The notes: generated from the sequence alone by a model not told the origin. A stretch of DNA of 40,027 bases from an uncultured Eggerthella sp. (GCA_902464295.1 CABQIW010000019.1:1-40027), one strand, 5' to 3'. Shown: positions 9,591 to 17,595, counted from the stretch's first letter. Numbers and translations: made by a program.

Positions 9591-9627
9591 TGCTCAAGCC
9601 GTCCTACTGATGCACCAGATCAACAGG

Positions 9628-10395
9628 CTATTTGATCGCATGTACCATGAACATCGGACTAGAGGCATAGAACTTCTTATCCCCTTCGGGCCAAACCGTG
9701 CGCCATACGTTCTCATCAGTGAATGCCGAATCGAAGCCAAGCTGATCGAGCGTACGAAGATCCCATGCTGGGCGATCGATATAAGTGAAGGGCAACGAAG
9801 CAGCGATCTGTTCGCACCGTTTCTCTTGTTCGAACGTTGCGAGCGATTCTTCCGTCCAAGTCAGAACACTTCTGTCCTGTTGATCGGCAAGGCGCTTTTG
9901 GTCGATCGTTTCGTCATCAAGATAGCGATACCAATTCGCATCGAAGATCAGGAGCTTTCCTCCTGGAGCAAGCACGCGATGCCATTCTGCATAAGCGGCA
10001 GCAGGATCACGCATGAGCCAAGTAACATTTCGCATAACGATCGCATCGAAGCTATTATCAGGAAAAGGCAAGTGCGCAGCATCTTCTTCATGGAACAAGA
10101 TCTGATCAGCTACTCCAGCGTTAGTGACGTTCGTAGCAGCTCGCACGAGCATCTGCGTGCTCATATCGACCGCATCAACCGCAAAACCTAGACGAGCAAG
10201 GATAATGCTGAAAAACCCCGGGCCGCATCCCAGGTCAAGCGCTCTTTTATCCGATTGCGAAAAGCAAGAAAGATGATTTTCCAGCACTGCGAACCATGCT
10301 TGATAATCTTCATTGTTCAACTCTTCACAGACGGTTGCAGAATACGAAGTTGAACGTTCATTCCAATATTCAACTACAAAATCATCCTTAATCAT
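9628..10395 (-). CDS. Class I SAM-dependent methyltransferase, first gene of the ABC/MATE operon
   Basis: A soluble 255-residue methyltransferase of the UbiE/small-molecule type. Motif I LDLGCGPGF is at residues 53-61, the acidic residue that binds the SAM ribose is in DAVDMS (Asp77), and FPDNSFDAIVMRNVTWLM is the post-II/III region. An aromatic N terminus (YWNERSTSYSA) is typical of small-molecule methyltransferases. ATG at 10395 follows TAAGGG by about 8 bases. Being first in an operon with a complete importer and a MATE exporter suggests that it methylates the transported compound or an intracellular derivative. The substrate is not known and no nicotianamine-synthase or other chelator-synthesis gene is seen beside it. 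Confidence 0.9.
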   Translation of the reverse strand: MIKDDFVVEYWNERSTSYSATVCEELNNEDYQAWFAVLENHLSCFSQSDKRALDLGCGPGFFSIILARLGFAVDAVDMSTQMLVRAATNVTNAGVADQILFHEEDAAHLPFPDNSFDAIVMRNVTWLMRDPAAAYAEWHRVLAPGGKLLIFDANWYRYLDDETIDQKRLADQQDRSVLTWTEESLATFEQEKRCEQIAASLPFTYIDRPAWDLRTLDQLGFDSAFTDENVWRTVWPEGDKKFYASSPMFMVHAIK

Positions 10396-10759
10396 GCCGT
10401 ATGCCCTTACTATCCCGCTTGAATGATACGAATATCAATCTTGTAACACCAAACGAGATGATTCTACACCTAGTGTTACGAAAATCTAAAAAGTGTTTCG
10501 ATAATTCGCGCAAGCGGTAAGGAGACCCTTAGCAAAGACATTTACTCGCAATCTTGGAAATAGCCTACCAAGCGATCTGGATCAGCTCTACAGATGCATT
10601 ATGAATATGTTCTGACCTGCGATTCGCAACCAGTGGTTGCCAAGATTTCTTATAAATTGCTGCCTGAAGTTGGTGGTGTGACACCGCATAGTCCCATAAT
10701 CTTTTCATTGCCGGCCTTAACAAGAACAACGAAAATATAACCAAGGAAGGTGGCAAGCT
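10396..10759. other. Divergent intergenic region between the methyltransferase operon and the XRE regulator
   Basis: 364 bases without a credible gene. It holds the candidate minus-strand promoter (10423-10452), a perfect inverted repeat TGATA-CGAA-TATCA (10424-10437) and arms GTAACAC (10443-10449)/GTGTTAC (10473-10479). For the plus-strand regulator only a weak promoter candidate is visible (TTGGTG at 10670, CATAAT at 10695, 19-bp spacer). The segment from 10500 to 10660 shows no recognisable element. Confidence 0.6.
10423..10452 (-). promoter_or_regulatory. Candidate promoter of the methyltransferase/ABC/MATE operon with overlapping operator-like repeats
   Basis: On the minus strand TTGGTG (plus 10447-10452) and TATCAT (plus 10423-10428) are 18 bp apart, 28 bases from the methyltransferase ATG. 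The -35 overlaps one arm of the inverted repeat GTAACAC/GTGTTAC, and the -10 overlaps the palindrome TGATACGAATATCA, so a repressor could block it. Confidence 0.5.
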
Positions 10760-11806
10760 ATGAGCTTTCGAGATAACCTCATACACCTGCGTGCAGCGAA
10801 CAATATGACGCAAGAGCAACTAGCCGTGTTGCTCGGCGTTAGTAGACAGGCAGTTACGAAATGGGAATCTGAGAAATCATATCCAGAGATGGATAAGCTT
10901 CTTAAGCTGTGTCAGATTTTCAATTGTACCCTAGATGATCTTGTGCAAGGAGATCTTACGACAAACGAGCCAACTCAGCTCCCGAAGGTGAAACCTCTCA
11001 CCCCACCCGCAGACGTGTTCGACTACGACAGCACCATGCGGCGCTTCGCTTGGAAGATATCGCTCGGCGTAGCCTTGATCATCTTCGGAAATGCGCTCTC
11101 GCTCCCCTTCTTCAACGCAACCGACCCCGCCATCAATCCTCTCTTCACGCTCCCTGAGAACATCGCTACCACTCTTGGCATGCTGTTCCTCTTCTTAGGC
11201 GTGATAGCAGGTCTTGCGCTCATCATCCCTGCAGGACTCGCGCACGCTCACTTTGTGCGCGAACACCCCTACATCGAAGACTTCTATACGAAAGAAGACA
11301 AATCCCGCGCGCGCAGCTCTTTCAGCATCCAACTCGTTGGAGGCATCGCTTGCATCTTCGCGGGCGTTTGCTCGGTCATTCTCTTTGGTGAAGGCTCCGA
11401 AAACATCTTCGGGGTAAGCATCATGCTGTCGCTCATTGCGCTTGGCGTGTGCTTCATCATCCATGGCGGCATGACCCTTGGGCGAACCGATATTGCCCAA
11501 TATAACCAAAAAGCCTCAGAATTCCTTGAAAAATCCGAGATCACAGCCTCACCAACTATCCCTGAAGAAGACAAGCCCGAACTCGTACGCGCTCAAAAGA
11601 CCGATAAGCGCATCGGCGCTATCTGCGGAACCATCATGATCATTGCGACCATAATCGCGTTGCTCATGCTGTTCGGTTCGCTGGCATCTGGCGCACCAAG
11701 CAACTATCGCTCAGGTATGATCGCCTTCTTCTGGCTTCCTTGGCCGATCGGCGGTCTTCTGTGTGGCGTAGTAGCCCTACTGATCAAAGGTTTCAGCAAA
11801 GAATAG
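10760..11806 (+). CDS. XRE-type transcriptional regulator with C-terminal membrane domain
   Basis: A 348-residue protein. Residues 1-65 are a Cro/C1-type helix-turn-helix (LRAANNMTQEQLAVLLGVSR, QAVTKWESEKSYPEMDKLLK, then a DDLVQGDL end). After a polar linker come about six hydrophobic segments (for example KISLGVALIIFGNALSLPFF and GMIAFFWLPWPIGGLLCGVV), so the DNA-binding domain would be held at the cytoplasmic membrane. ATG at 10760 has an excellent AAGGAAGGTGG Shine-Dalgarno sequence. Such HTH-plus-membrane proteins are common in Firmicutes and Coriobacteriia and often act next to transporters; a signal is usually unknown. It is divergent to the methyltransferase/ABC/MATE operon and is a candidate regulator of it, inferred from position only. 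Confidence 0.9.
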   Translation: MSFRDNLIHLRAANNMTQEQLAVLLGVSRQAVTKWESEKSYPEMDKLLKLCQIFNCTLDDLVQGDLTTNEPTQLPKVKPLTPPADVFDYDSTMRRFAWKISLGVALIIFGNALSLPFFNATDPAINPLFTLPENIATTLGMLFLFLGVIAGLALIIPAGLAHAHFVREHPYIEDFYTKEDKSRARSSFSIQLVGGIACIFAGVCSVILFGEGSENIFGVSIMLSLIALGVCFIIHGGMTLGRTDIAQYNQKASEFLEKSEITASPTIPEEDKPELVRAQKTDKRIGAICGTIMIIATIIALLMLFGSLASGAPSNYRSGMIAFFWLPWPIGGLLCGVVALLIKGFSKE

Positions 11807-11845
11807 AACCCGCAGGACTTCCAGCCCCCCCTGCTTCCAACACTC

Positions 11846-11880
11846 AAAAAGCGCCCGTAGGCATACTGCTCACGGGCGTT
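11846..11880 (-). terminator. Terminator between the convergent XRE regulator and C39 peptidase genes
   Basis: Stem CGCCCGT (11852-11858) with ACGGGCG (11872-11878) plus flanking G-T and A-T pairs. Read on the minus strand it is followed by CTTTTTG, so it mainly ends the peptidase gene. On the plus strand the tail is poor in T, so it may act only weakly for the regulator. Confidence 0.7.
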
Positions 11881-11931
11881 CTACCTCTTGCTTCTTTCAC
11901 AAGCAGCGATTCTCAAGACAACCGCAAAACA

Positions 11932-12780
11932 TCAAACTGAGAACGCCCACAGGTTGCGCGTTTGAGACAGGATACGATCGAGATCCCATACTTTGGCAGA
12001 GCGCTCCACACTGTTGGGATCATGCACGATCACCTTGCCGTCTTCATCCGTTCCTGCCAAAACGATGAAATGCCCCTGCGTAGTGAAATCTCCCTTAGAA
12101 ACGCTTGCGATCACCGGGTATCCAGCATCGAGCGCCTTGCGCACACTTTGATAGTCCGCCGGCAATTCACGCGACCTTAGCCCCAACACGCGTGCTCCTT
12201 CATTCATGAACGCCCAACTGGTCATGCCACTATCAACATAATTATGAGACTCGCTGAACGCTGCCATATCCGCAGGGTCCATATTCGTACGCCCCGTAAG
12301 ATAGACATAGACCATCGAGAGGCAAGTCGGACCACACCCCGATTCAGCAATGGTCGAACCGGCATAAGAGCCTTCTGCCCACTCTGGATCGATCTGGTAG
12401 AGATAAGGAACTTCGCCTGCTCGCCATTCACTGCGAGGTGTGCTCTGGGCAACACCCGATCCATTCCCGTAAGCATCGGCATTCACGTTCGAGCCACTGC
12501 TGTTGCCCAACAGAACCACAAGAGCGATAACGAGCACCACTATGGCAGCAAGCGCCATAAGACGGACTGGAGAGCGATGCGGCGCTTCCGCAGAACGTCG
12601 CGTAGCGAATACCCTGTGGCCTGCGAATCTGTCGAGCCGCGGGAGCTTGTCCACAACGCGCTCTCGTTGAGGACGCGCATGATAGAGCGCCACACTGCGC
12701 GAATAACGGGACGAAGGGGTGCTGCCATATGAAGCATGGTAGCGCGTGAACGACTGCCTTCCGGAACGACCCTGCTGCAT
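11932..12780 (-). CDS. Membrane-anchored C39-like cysteine peptidase
   Basis: A 282-residue protein. The first ~72 residues are basic and cytoplasmic, residues 73-92 form a membrane helix (LMALAAIVVLVIALVVLLGN), and the rest is an extracytoplasmic papain-like C39_2 domain. The catalytic set is visible: Cys149 in ESGCGPTCLSMVY, His237 in TQGHFIVLAG and Asp254 in VHDPNS. Start: ATG at 12780 with AGGTGGGAG just upstream; an ATG at 12810 in the same frame lies in the likely -10 element and has no ribosome site, and the longer open frame runs into the divergent regulator. C39_2 proteins without an ABC transporter usually cleave peptides or peptidoglycan-linked substrates outside the cell; the target here is unknown. 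It is divergent to a two-component system that probably controls it. Confidence 0.88.
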   Translation of the reverse strand: MQQGRSGRQSFTRYHASYGSTPSSRYSRSVALYHARPQRERVVDKLPRLDRFAGHRVFATRRSAEAPHRSPVRLMALAAIVVLVIALVVLLGNSSGSNVNADAYGNGSGVAQSTPRSEWRAGEVPYLYQIDPEWAEGSYAGSTIAESGCGPTCLSMVYVYLTGRTNMDPADMAAFSESHNYVDSGMTSWAFMNEGARVLGLRSRELPADYQSVRKALDAGYPVIASVSKGDFTTQGHFIVLAGTDEDGKVIVHDPNSVERSAKVWDLDRILSQTRNLWAFSV

Positions 12781-12808
12781 CTCCCACCTCGTTTTCGCTG
12801 GCTTTTCC

Positions 12809-12881
12809 ATACTAGAATCGTCGCTGAAGTAGCTCTTACATTTCCCATAGCAATGCCTTAACTTTCTCTTACATTTCTCAT
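12809..12881. promoter_or_regulatory. Phased direct repeats and promoter between the C39 peptidase and two-component genes
   Basis: Sixteen-base repeats CTCTTACATTTCYCAT occur at 12833-12848 and 12866-12881 with one mismatch. Cores TTACATTTC (12836), TTAACTTTC (12858) and TTACATTTC (12869) are spaced 22 and 11 bp, the helical phasing expected for OmpR/PhoB-family dimers. On the minus strand a -10 TAGTAT (plus 12809-12814) for the peptidase lies next to them; on the plus strand a weak TAAAAT is at 12922-12927. Confidence 0.6.
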
Positions 12882-12961
12882 TGAAGAAACTTCCAAGACA
12901 GACAGAGAGCACTCTGCCCAGTAAAATGGTGAATATCCGAAATGATGAAACGAGGCTTTTC

Positions 12962-13669
12962 ATGGCGCGGCTCTTGATAACCGACGATGATCCCGCGATC
13001 TTGGGACTCATACGCGCGATACTCGAACCAGAGGGCTTCGAAATCGTAGAAGCACACAATGGCATCGAAGCGGTCGAAGCTGTTGAACACAGCGATTTCG
13101 ACCTGCTCATCCTTGATATCATGATGCCCGAAATGGACGGCCTCGAAGCATGCCGAAGGATTCGCCAGTTCTCGGATGTGCCGATCATCTTCCTTTCTGC
13201 CAAAGATGAAGAGGCAGACACGGTGATCGGCTTTGCGCTTGGCGCGGATGATTACATAACCAAGCCCTTCAAGCCCCGCGAGCTGACCGCCCGCGTGCGC
13301 GCACGCCTGCGCAGGAACACCGCTTTGCCCACAAACGAGACGATGCTCGAAGCAGCCGATATCGTCATCGACCTGCGCGCTCACAGTGCGACCTTGCACG
13401 CGCTCGACCTTAACCTCACGCCCAAAGAATTCGACATTCTAACGCTGCTGGTGCGAAACGCCGGCTGTCCCGTATCTCCACAAGACATCTTCGAACAGGT
13501 CTGGCAAGAACAATACCGCTTGAGCGATGCCAACACGATCATGGTGCATATCCGCAGATTAAGGAAGAAGCTCTCCGAGATCGATTCTTCGCAAGCGTTC
13601 ATCGAGACCGTCTTTGGCGTAGGCTATAGGATCGACGACGATTCAGGCGCGGGCCACACCGAGCAGTAA
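12962..13669 (+). CDS. OmpR/PhoB-family response regulator
   Basis: A 235-residue regulator with an N-terminal receiver domain and a C-terminal winged helix. The acidic pocket is LLITDDD, the phospho-acceptor is Asp52 in LLILDIMMPEMDG, the conserved Lys is in YITKPFKPREL, and the DNA-binding domain carries LTPKEFDILTLLVRNAGCPV and ANTIMVHIRRLRKKL. ATG at 12962 has a GAGG ribosome site 7 bases upstream and starts the domain at its normal point; an ATG at 12881 in frame would add an unlikely extension. The sensor kinase gene follows 16 bases later. Phased repeats upstream suggest autoregulation and control of the divergent peptidase. VanR-like architecture, but the signal is unknown. Confidence 0.95.
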   Translation: MARLLITDDDPAILGLIRAILEPEGFEIVEAHNGIEAVEAVEHSDFDLLILDIMMPEMDGLEACRRIRQFSDVPIIFLSAKDEEADTVIGFALGADDYITKPFKPRELTARVRARLRRNTALPTNETMLEAADIVIDLRAHSATLHALDLNLTPKEFDILTLLVRNAGCPVSPQDIFEQVWQEQYRLSDANTIMVHIRRLRKKLSEIDSSQAFIETVFGVGYRIDDDSGAGHTEQ

Positions 13670-13685
13670 GCGAAAGCGACTAGCG

Positions 13686-15149
13686 ATGAACATTAGATCG
13701 AGATTTCTGCCACCCAACAAAATGTCGTATGATTCGCAGGCTCAAGAAGGCACCGAAACTGCTGCCCATTCTGATGACCAACAGACGAAGCGCGGATCGG
13801 CTTGGCATGCAAGAGCACAGGCAACCAAGCAAACTGGCGAACAGACACGCATCTTGCGCAGCCGCTTGCTCGGCAGGATGGTCCTGCTCCTTCTTGCCTG
13901 GTCAGCATGTTTTTCCCTGCTCTGCGTGCTCTTCGAATTCTCCCTCTCCGACAGCATCGGTGAGCGTGTTGCAGACGCAACATCAACCTGGATATACAGC
14001 TCATTGCCAACTGAAAAATCCCTGCTGGATGCCGAGAAGAACTCCACTGTAGAAACGAACGACAATGAAGACACCAGTGAGGTCACCAGGGACCCTTGGG
14101 CTGCCCTCGGGTTCGCCGATGAAAAGTTCATGGCGCGCTATGATGATCTCGCCTCTCAGATCGGCCCAGAGAACGTTCAGCTGATGGTTGCCGCGGACGG
14201 GCGCCTTGCGATGCGCGACATAAGCCTCTACAACACCCTGCGCTCTTTTAAGATACCCGTCGCCATCGTGATCTACGCGATCGGCATCATCGTGATAATC
14301 ATTCGCACGCTCAACCGATCGCTCCGCTATTTCAACAAGCTTTCAAATGCGCTTGCCGATCCACGCCTGATCGAAGGCGGAAGGATCGTTCTGCCCGAAG
14401 AGCTCATGATCTCTTCGCAACAGATCGAGCTTCTTCAGAAGAAGATCCGCGACCACGAACAGGCCGCCGTGATGGCAGAACAACGCAAGAATGAACTCGT
14501 CGCCTATCTCGCGCACGATATCCGCACACCCCTCACCTCCGTGGTTGGCTATCTGAGCCTGCTCGCCGAATCGCCCGATCTGCCGCGTGAGAAGCGCGCC
14601 GAATTCGCCGGCATCGCACTCTCAAAAGCCGAACGGCTCGAATCGCTCGTTGAAGAATTCTTCGAGATCACCCGCTACAACTTGAATGCCATCCTGCTGG
14701 AACGCGAAAATGTCGATGTCGCGCTCTTCCTCGATCAAGTGGCCGATGAATTCGGGATTGCCGCAAAGGACCGCGACATCTCGATCACCACCATTGCACC
14801 CGAGAATAAGCAGGCATTCATTGACTCCTCCAAGATGGCACGTGCCCTGGGCAACGTGGTGAAGAATGCGATCTCTTATGCGGACCCTGAGAGCGAAGTG
14901 GTCTTGAGCGCGGTCGTGACGGACAACGAGATCGTACTCGCGACCACCAACCAAGGACGCGAGATATCCCCCGCGCATCTTGAGGCCATCTTCGAGCGCT
15001 TCTATCGCGAAGACAGATCGCGTGGACAGAGTGCGAACGCTGGCCTCGGCCTTGCGATCGCGCGTGAGATCGTTGAAGCGCACGGCGGAACCATCGGCGC
15101 AGAAAGCAGCAATGGACTGACCACCTTCACGATTCGCCTGCCACGATAA
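13686..15149 (+). CDS. Sensor histidine kinase of the two-component pair
   Basis: A 487-residue membrane kinase partnering the response regulator 16 bases upstream. A polar cytoplasmic head of about 60 residues precedes membrane helix 1 (residues 64-86). An extracytoplasmic loop of about 100 residues, rich in acidic and Asn residues, is followed by helix 2 (about 187-208), a HAMP-like linker, and the catalytic core: H-box with His277 in YLAHDIRTPLTSVVGYLSLL, N-box GNVVKNAISYA, and G-box GLGLAIAREIVEAHGG. This is the VanS/WalK-like HisKA-HATPase_c layout. The ATG at 13686 has only a weak ribosome site; a second ATG at 13722 is a possible alternative. The long basic head before helix 1 is unusual and could mean that the true start is further in. 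Confidence 0.93.
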   Translation: MNIRSRFLPPNKMSYDSQAQEGTETAAHSDDQQTKRGSAWHARAQATKQTGEQTRILRSRLLGRMVLLLLAWSACFSLLCVLFEFSLSDSIGERVADATSTWIYSSLPTEKSLLDAEKNSTVETNDNEDTSEVTRDPWAALGFADEKFMARYDDLASQIGPENVQLMVAADGRLAMRDISLYNTLRSFKIPVAIVIYAIGIIVIIIRTLNRSLRYFNKLSNALADPRLIEGGRIVLPEELMISSQQIELLQKKIRDHEQAAVMAEQRKNELVAYLAHDIRTPLTSVVGYLSLLAESPDLPREKRAEFAGIALSKAERLESLVEEFFEITRYNLNAILLERENVDVALFLDQVADEFGIAAKDRDISITTIAPENKQAFIDSSKMARALGNVVKNAISYADPESEVVLSAVVTDNEIVLATTNQGREISPAHLEAIFERFYREDRSRGQSANAGLGLAIAREIVEAHGGTIGAESSNGLTTFTIRLPR

Positions 15150-15220
15150 CTCCTAACGAGCGCAGCCTTTCGTGCGATCTCACTGATCACGCAAGAGCAA
15201 CAGCGCAACGCGCAACTCGA

Positions 15221-15904
15221 TCAGGACTGCCAGGGGAAATTGAGGCTCATCAGGGCATCGTAGAGCATAGGGAAGTGCGGCACGGCATAAGAGAAGACGC
15301 ACACCGCTCCGAAGAAGATGAGAACGAAGAGGAAGATAAGGTCGCACGTGCTCGGTTTCAGCAACGAAAGCGCGCGCTGAGTGAAGGGAAAGATAACGAA
15401 CACATACAGCGCCGCGATGATCCCGAGGATGATATCGTTCACAAGCCACGCTTGCCCGAAGATATTCAAGGGCAACGCCGAATTATCCCAGAAGGGATAG
15501 TGTCCTGTTGCATCGGGCTGGTTGATCAAAAGCCCGATCACGAGCTCGAGCAGAGCGCAGATGACCACTGCGATCACAAAGAACTGAAGCACAGCGCCCC
15601 ACATGGTCTTTCGCTGTTCGAGTATATGGATCTTCAGCGGCAGTAGCGTGAGCGTGATGAAGACGGTCCCAAGCCCGTACACCCAATAGGGTACCCAGAG
15701 CGGATCGGTCCACACATCGTAGTCGTCGGCCACCACATGAAAAGCCCAGTCCATGAACATGCAATAGGGAATCTCGAGCCAATGGCCTACCAGGCAAAAG
15801 ACGCAGAAGTTGATGATCACGCCGCGCCAGAAGAACCAAGTCTTTGGCGTGAAATAGCGAAACTCATCGGCTTCATGAAGCTTAAAAGAACTTAGGGCCG
15901 CCAT
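15221..15904 (-). CDS. Multi-pass membrane protein, putative ABC-transporter type IV / CmpB family (PF06541-like)
   Basis: A 227-residue protein with about six membrane helices. It shows an aromatic first helix (TWFFWRGVIINFCVFCLVGH) and the segment PFWDNSALPLNIFGQAWLVN, which resembles the conserved YxxNPFNIxG motif of PF06541. The family is annotated as putative ABC permease but its role is not established. Start: ATG at 15904 with AAGTGG a few bases upstream overlaps the end of the patatin gene by 13 bases; a TTG at 15922 would extend it. The overlap indicates coupled translation with the phospholipase, so the two may act together on membrane lipids. The family assignment is from motif memory only; the membrane topology is clear. 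Confidence 0.72.
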   Translation of the reverse strand: MAALSSFKLHEADEFRYFTPKTWFFWRGVIINFCVFCLVGHWLEIPYCMFMDWAFHVVADDYDVWTDPLWVPYWVYGLGTVFITLTLLPLKIHILEQRKTMWGAVLQFFVIAVVICALLELVIGLLINQPDATGHYPFWDNSALPLNIFGQAWLVNDIILGIIAALYVFVIFPFTQRALSLLKPSTCDLIFLFVLIFFGAVCVFSYAVPHFPMLYDALMSLNFPWQS

Positions 15905-16815
15905 GATAACCACTTCTGCCAAGCATCGAGTTCGCGCTGTGCCTGTGCATAACCTGCATCATAAGCGGCTTGCAGCTGATCGAGATCGGTCGTGCGGTTG
16001 CTGAGCGTCATCTGATCGGGATAGAAAACATACGCTGCGCCAGAGCGCTCGAGCTCCTCGATCTCTTCGCAAAGTTCGTTGTAGCGCTGCGGACGCTCGA
16101 TCGTCTTCTGCCAAACAGCTGGGTACTTACGGAATGCACTTCTGAACAGCAACTGCCCCGCTCCCCCAATAGGAGATTTACGATACCCCTTCTCCTGCGT
16201 TCGCACGATGAAGAAGCGTTCATACCCATCGCGCTTCGCCGCTTCGAGCGGAATGCCCCAGCTCGACCCGATACCGCCATCCATATAGGTATGCCCTTCG
16301 ACCACCGTAGGCGGCATGAAGATAGGCATGGTAGAGCTTGCACGAACGCGCAGCATCATCTCATGTGCACTTTGCATGTCACTCTTGGTCCAAAGGACCG
16401 TCTCGCCAGTATCACGCTCGAGCGCTTCAATGTGAACGTTCGCAGGGTTCGCACAAAAGGTATCCCAATCGAAGCGGAAACGCGAATCGTATTTGTCAGG
16501 GTCTTCTGCAACTCCTTCGTAAAGATGATGCGCATTGAAGAAACCTTTGCCCTGAACGAACGTTTTCAAGCCTCCGAATTCAGGGTCGTCCACCAGATCG
16601 ACGAAGGACATCTTTGTGCGTACCGTATCGCGCGAGACGTAATTGACGGTATGGCTCGAACCCGCTGAAATGCCATAGACATCACCGAAGTTGAGATCGT
16701 TTTCGAGCAGCGTGACCACCGCGCCAGCAGTATAGCTCGCGCGCATGCCGCCGCCCTCGAAGATGAGCGCAACATCGTTGATATTCACGTTAAACTTGTT
16801 GTGATCGTTCGTCAT
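15892..16815 (-). CDS. Patatin-like phospholipase
   Basis: A 307-residue acyl hydrolase of the YjjU/RssA-like patatin group. The oxyanion glycine motif FEGGGMR lies at residues 19-25, the nucleophile Ser50 in GISAG, and the catalytic Asp179 in the MDGGIG motif, so the Ser-Asp dyad is complete. The remainder includes FFIVRTQEKGYRK and LEAAYDAGYA-like regions common in bacterial YjjU homologues. No signal peptide or membrane helix is seen, so it is probably cytoplasmic or peripheral. Its substrate is presumably phospholipid or another acyl ester, inferred from the family. The ATG at 16815 has no strong ribosome site. It is followed by and overlaps the PF06541-like membrane gene. The 282 bases upstream hold no clear gene. 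Confidence 0.92.
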   Translation of the reverse strand: MTNDHNKFNVNINDVALIFEGGGMRASYTAGAVVTLLENDLNFGDVYGISAGSSHTVNYVSRDTVRTKMSFVDLVDDPEFGGLKTFVQGKGFFNAHHLYEGVAEDPDKYDSRFRFDWDTFCANPANVHIEALERDTGETVLWTKSDMQSAHEMMLRVRASSTMPIFMPPTVVEGHTYMDGGIGSSWGIPLEAAKRDGYERFFIVRTQEKGYRKSPIGGAGQLLFRSAFRKYPAVWQKTIERPQRYNELCEEIEELERSGAAYVFYPDQMTLSNRTTDLDQLQAAYDAGYAQAQRELDAWQKWLSWRP

Positions 16816-17053
16816 GGTTTTTCGCGAGCATCGCCTACGAGCTCTTTTACTTTCTATTTTTGTTCATCTGGGTTTTTACGTTACTAGGATAGTCCAGCCA
16901 GCGCAAAGATTCGATCACGATGCCCCTAAATCACCCAATAGTTCAAAAACCGTTAACAAGATGAACACTTCCTTTGTTGTAACGAGCGCGATCACGCCAT
17001 CGACCAAAGGAATCTTCATCGTTCGTGAGCAGCGCAGAACCATGCAGCTCCTT

Positions 17054-17059
17054 TATAAT
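17054..17059 (+). promoter_or_regulatory. Candidate -10 element of the thioesterase gene
   Basis: A perfect TATAAT in the context CTTTATAATG, 38 bases upstream of the ATG at 17098. No good -35 is visible at the standard distance, so the call is tentative. Confidence 0.4.
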
Positions 17060-17097
17060 GATGCCCAGAGATGCGATCTTTTGCAGAAGAGGTATTC

Positions 17098-17595
17098 ATG
17101 AAACTCAATCCTGAACACATTGAAGAAGTGCTCAAGCTCATCAATCAAGGTCCTTATTTCCGACTCTTGAATATCGACATCCTCTCCCTTGAGAAAGGGC
17201 GTTGCATCGTTGAAGCCGACATCGAACGCAAGCACATGAACTGCTTCGGTGGCATGCATGGCGGTGTCTACGAGTCCATCATGGACACCGCAGCCTATTG
17301 GGCGCTCTATGCCGAAATGCCCGAAGACGCTGGATTCATCACGCTTGACCAGAATGCGAACCTCACGCGCGCTGTGCAGGAAGGCACCCATGTTCACTGC
17401 GAAGGACGCGTGGTGAAACGCGGGGGTTCGATCTGCATCTGCGAAGCCGAGATGACCGACGAGAAGGGACGCTTGCTGGGGCTTTCCACGTCGAAGATAT
17501 TCGTTGCACCCAGCCTGCAGCCCATTAGCGCTGCGATCGACGCGCTCGATCCTACGCACAAGCTTCCACCGAAATTTCTTGAAGAATCCTGTTAG
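17098..17595 (+). CDS. PaaI-family hotdog acyl-CoA thioesterase
   Basis: A 165-residue hotdog-fold protein. The PaaI signature is present: MNCFGGMHGGVYESIMDTAA, in which the HGG turn and the acidic residue of the long helix form the active site, and LTRAVQEGTHVHCEGRVVKR of the central sheet. Members hydrolyse acyl- or aryl-CoA thioesters; the actual substrate cannot be read from sequence. ATG at 17098 is chosen because AGAAGAGG lies directly upstream at good spacing; an upstream ATG at 17071 in frame lacks one. The last bases of this gene contain the likely -35 of the tRNA-Val promoter. It is a single-gene unit, divergent to the patatin gene. Confidence 0.9.
   Translation: MKLNPEHIEEVLKLINQGPYFRLLNIDILSLEKGRCIVEADIERKHMNCFGGMHGGVYESIMDTAAYWALYAEMPEDAGFITLDQNANLTRAVQEGTHVHCEGRVVKRGGSICICEAEMTDEKGRLLGLSTSKIFVAPSLQPISAAIDALDPTHKLPPKFLEESC

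Noticed and set aside
10565..10819. Minus-strand frame of 84 codons overlapping the start of the XRE gene
   Set aside because: No ribosome site and no recognisable motif; it overlaps the secure HTH start.
12781..13221. N-terminal extension of the C39 peptidase frame into the response regulator gene
   Set aside because: Antisense to the receiver domain; the ATG at 12780 with AGGTGGGAG and the upstream promoter explain the real start.
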